From Pedobacter sp. HDW13 (lineage in GTDB: Bacteria > Bacteroidota > Bacteroidia > Sphingobacteriales > Sphingobacteriaceae), in contig NZ_CP049868.1 in the NCBI RefSeq assembly GCF_011303555.1, positions 5,580,001-5,644,000 of the forward strand: DNA of 64,000 nucleotides, in the 5' to 3' direction. How positions within the stretch are numbered: the stretch's first letter is position 1; each line of letters starts with the position of its first letter. The notes under the pieces were generated by a model, which was given only the letters and a program-made list of their open reading frames with translations, searched no databases and was not told where the DNA came from. The translations under genes were made by a program, and so were the position numbers. This document shows, piece after piece, positions 62,402 to 64,000 of the stretch.

Positions 62402-63760
62402 ATGTTTTCTAAAATTTACCAAAAATATAAACCCTACTATAAAGAAAATCTCCATCTTGCCTTACCTATTGTAGGCTCACAGGTTGGACATACGCTGGTG
62501 CACATGGCAGATAGTATTATTGTAGGCCATTTTACAGACACTACTCAACTCGCTGCCGTATCGCTTGTAAACAGCATTTTCATTCTAATTCTCGTAATTG
62601 GCCTGGGCATTTCGTATGGTTTAACGCCCCTGATTGCGCAGGAAAACGGCCGTCAGAATTACGAAGAATGCGGCCGCTTATTATCAAACAGCTTAATCAT
62701 CAATATTTTAATTGGTGTCGTGCTTTATTGCCTGGTACATTTCGGCGTATTATTGGTTATCGATCACCTCGATCAAACACCAGCTGTTGTAAAATATGCC
62801 AAGCCATACCTAGGACTGCTTTCTGTATCCATCATTCCATTGCTGATATTCCAGACCTTTAAACAGTTTGCAGAAGGCTTGGGCTTTACCAAACAGGCCA
62901 TGTTCGTATCGATATGGGGCAATGCCTTAAACATTACCCTGGGAATTATCTTTGTTAAAGGAATGTTCGGCATCAAACCTATGGGGGTAAGTGGTGTGGG
63001 TTGGAGTACCCTAATCGACAGGCTTTTAATGGCAACAGTGATGTGCTTTTATGTTTTAAGGTCAAAACATTTCAAAAAATATCTGACTCATTTTAAAGCT
63101 ACTTTTATTGATAAGGCACGTGCGCTAAAAATTATTAAAATTGGTGCGCCGGTAGCCATGCAATATTCTTTCGAAATCAGTGCTTTTAGTGGCGCGGCAG
63201 TATTAATTGGAACCATCGGCGCAGTAGAGCAAGCTGCACACCAGATTGCCATTAGCTTAGCTGCAATGACTTACATGATGGCCAGTGGTGTAGCTTCAGC
63301 CGCTACCATTAAAACCGGCACCAATTTAGGCAAGAAAAATTTTGATGATCTGCGCAAATCAGCCATAGCCAGTTACCATGTTATATTACTATTTATGACT
63401 TGTACAGCCATAATTTTTGTGCTGGCGCATAACATTATGCCTTTTATTTATACCGAAGATCTATCCGTGGTAGCCATTGCAGCTCAATTGTTGATTATTG
63501 CAGGCTTTTTTCAGCTTTTTGATGGGACTCAGGTGGTAGGCCTCGGCGTATTGCGCGGGCTGGGCGATGTTAATATACCCACTTTTATCACCTTTCTGGC
63601 ATATTGGGTAGTTGGAATCCCTGTAGGTTATTTGCTGGGCTTTAAATTCAATCTGGGCGTAAACGGAATCTGGTATGGTTTAACTTTTGGTTTATTAACG
63701 GCTTCTATCCTATTGTTTTTACGGTTTCAGAATAAAACGAAGGCGCTAAATAACCAATAA
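62402..63760 (+). CDS. MATE family efflux transporter
   Basis: A 452-residue, twelve-helix membrane protein. The opening LALPIVGSQVGHTLVHMADS, then IIVGHFTDTTQLAAVSLVNS, and the mid-protein VAMQYSFEISAFSGAAVLIG are diagnostic of the NorM group. It exports cationic compounds with sodium or protons; the substrate is unknown. It appears to be a single-gene unit with repeats on both sides. Confidence 0.95.
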   Translation: MFSKIYQKYKPYYKENLHLALPIVGSQVGHTLVHMADSIIVGHFTDTTQLAAVSLVNSIFILILVIGLGISYGLTPLIAQENGRQNYEECGRLLSNSLIINILIGVVLYCLVHFGVLLVIDHLDQTPAVVKYAKPYLGLLSVSIIPLLIFQTFKQFAEGLGFTKQAMFVSIWGNALNITLGIIFVKGMFGIKPMGVSGVGWSTLIDRLLMATVMCFYVLRSKHFKKYLTHFKATFIDKARALKIIKIGAPVAMQYSFEISAFSGAAVLIGTIGAVEQAAHQIAISLAAMTYMMASGVASAATIKTGTNLGKKNFDDLRKSAIASYHVILLFMTCTAIIFVLAHNIMPFIYTEDLSVVAIAAQLLIIAGFFQLFDGTQVVGLGVLRGLGDVNIPTFITFLAYWVVGIPVGYLLGFKFNLGVNGIWYGLTFGLLTASILLFLRFQNKTKALNNQ

Positions 63761-63805
63761 TCTGACTACAATGAGCAAGAGTTATGTTAAGCACCCTGCA
63801 TATCC

Positions 63806-64000
63806 AATCCTTCGACAGGCTCAGGATGACAAACTATAGGAAAAATCAAAAATTAGCTCCCTGCAAACCAATGAACTAATGACTAATGAACCTGATTATA
63901 CAGTCCTTCGACAGACTCAGGATGACAGGCCATAAGAATAGAACCTGAAAATGAGCTCACTGCAGCCAATGAACCATTGACAAATGAACTAATAAACCAA
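63806..64000. repeat. Terminal mixed repeat block
   Basis: Two copies of CCTTCGACAG(G/A)CTCAGGATGACA (63808-63831 and 63904-63927) alternate with AATGAAC-word blocks (CCAATGAACTAATGAC, CCAATGAACCATTGAC). No coding sequence is seen between the MATE stop and the window end. Confidence 0.6.

Overview
The window looks like a chromosome segment of a Bacteroidota bacterium of the Sphingobacteriaceae type, most like Pedobacter. The reasons are the moderate GC content, upstream regions without Shine-Dalgarno motifs but with TANNTTTG-type -7 boxes, many secreted glycosidases beside SSS, FucP-like and GLUT-like transporters, and Bacteroidota-typical families (DUF5703, GH92, GH127, GH106). This assignment is inferred from gene content, not from a marker search. 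No tRNA, rRNA, CRISPR array, transposase or SusC/SusD pair was seen.

Bases 1-42428 form a glycan-catabolic island. It opens with a truncated GH141-like beta-helix protein that carries a C-terminal L-rhamnose-mutarotase-type domain, then a Gfo/Idh/MocA oxidoreductase, an SSS symporter and a GH78-like enzyme (1-6995). Next is a mannoside module: a GntR/UTRA repressor, a phosphomannose-isomerase-like protein, an MFS sugar porter, a GH92 alpha-mannosidase and a six-hairpin glycosidase (7057-15137). Near-identical 22-bp sites overlap the promoters of two of these transcription units. An IclR regulator then faces a GH78, a GH43-like beta-propeller enzyme and a GH2 enzyme (15296-22698).

Bases 22871-29467 hold the least familiar part: two paralogous class III (CaiB/BaiF) CoA-transferases, each paired with a solute-binding-type protein that has no signal peptide and no ABC permease, followed by a Gfo/Idh oxidoreductase and a MaoC-type hydratase. 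A FucP-like transporter, GH106, GH127, an SGNH acetylesterase, a DUF5703 enzyme, an SDR and a zinc-type dehydrogenase follow (29591-42428). The enzymes (GH141, GH78, GH106, GH127, GH2, acetylesterase) fit pectic glycans rich in rhamnose and arabinose. An araB-araD-araA operon on the minus strand (42643-46662) can take up the released L-arabinose.

Bases 46864-63760 are mostly housekeeping: PhoH, an MFS exporter, gyrA with two TPR proteins, endonuclease V, hemF, an MHS-like transporter, a DUF4442 protein, an AlbA-type ATP-binding-fold protein and a MATE pump, with several small unknown proteins.

Two global properties stand out. First, four genes (GH43-like, second solute-binding protein, MaoC, hemF) are broken by what read as five single-base deletions in short homopolymer runs, which suggests base-calling errors more than decay. 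Second, intergenic palindromic repeats are abundant, many bounded by GTCAT / ATGAC ends, and two secreted-protein genes appear to have absorbed repeat sequence into their N-terminal coding regions.
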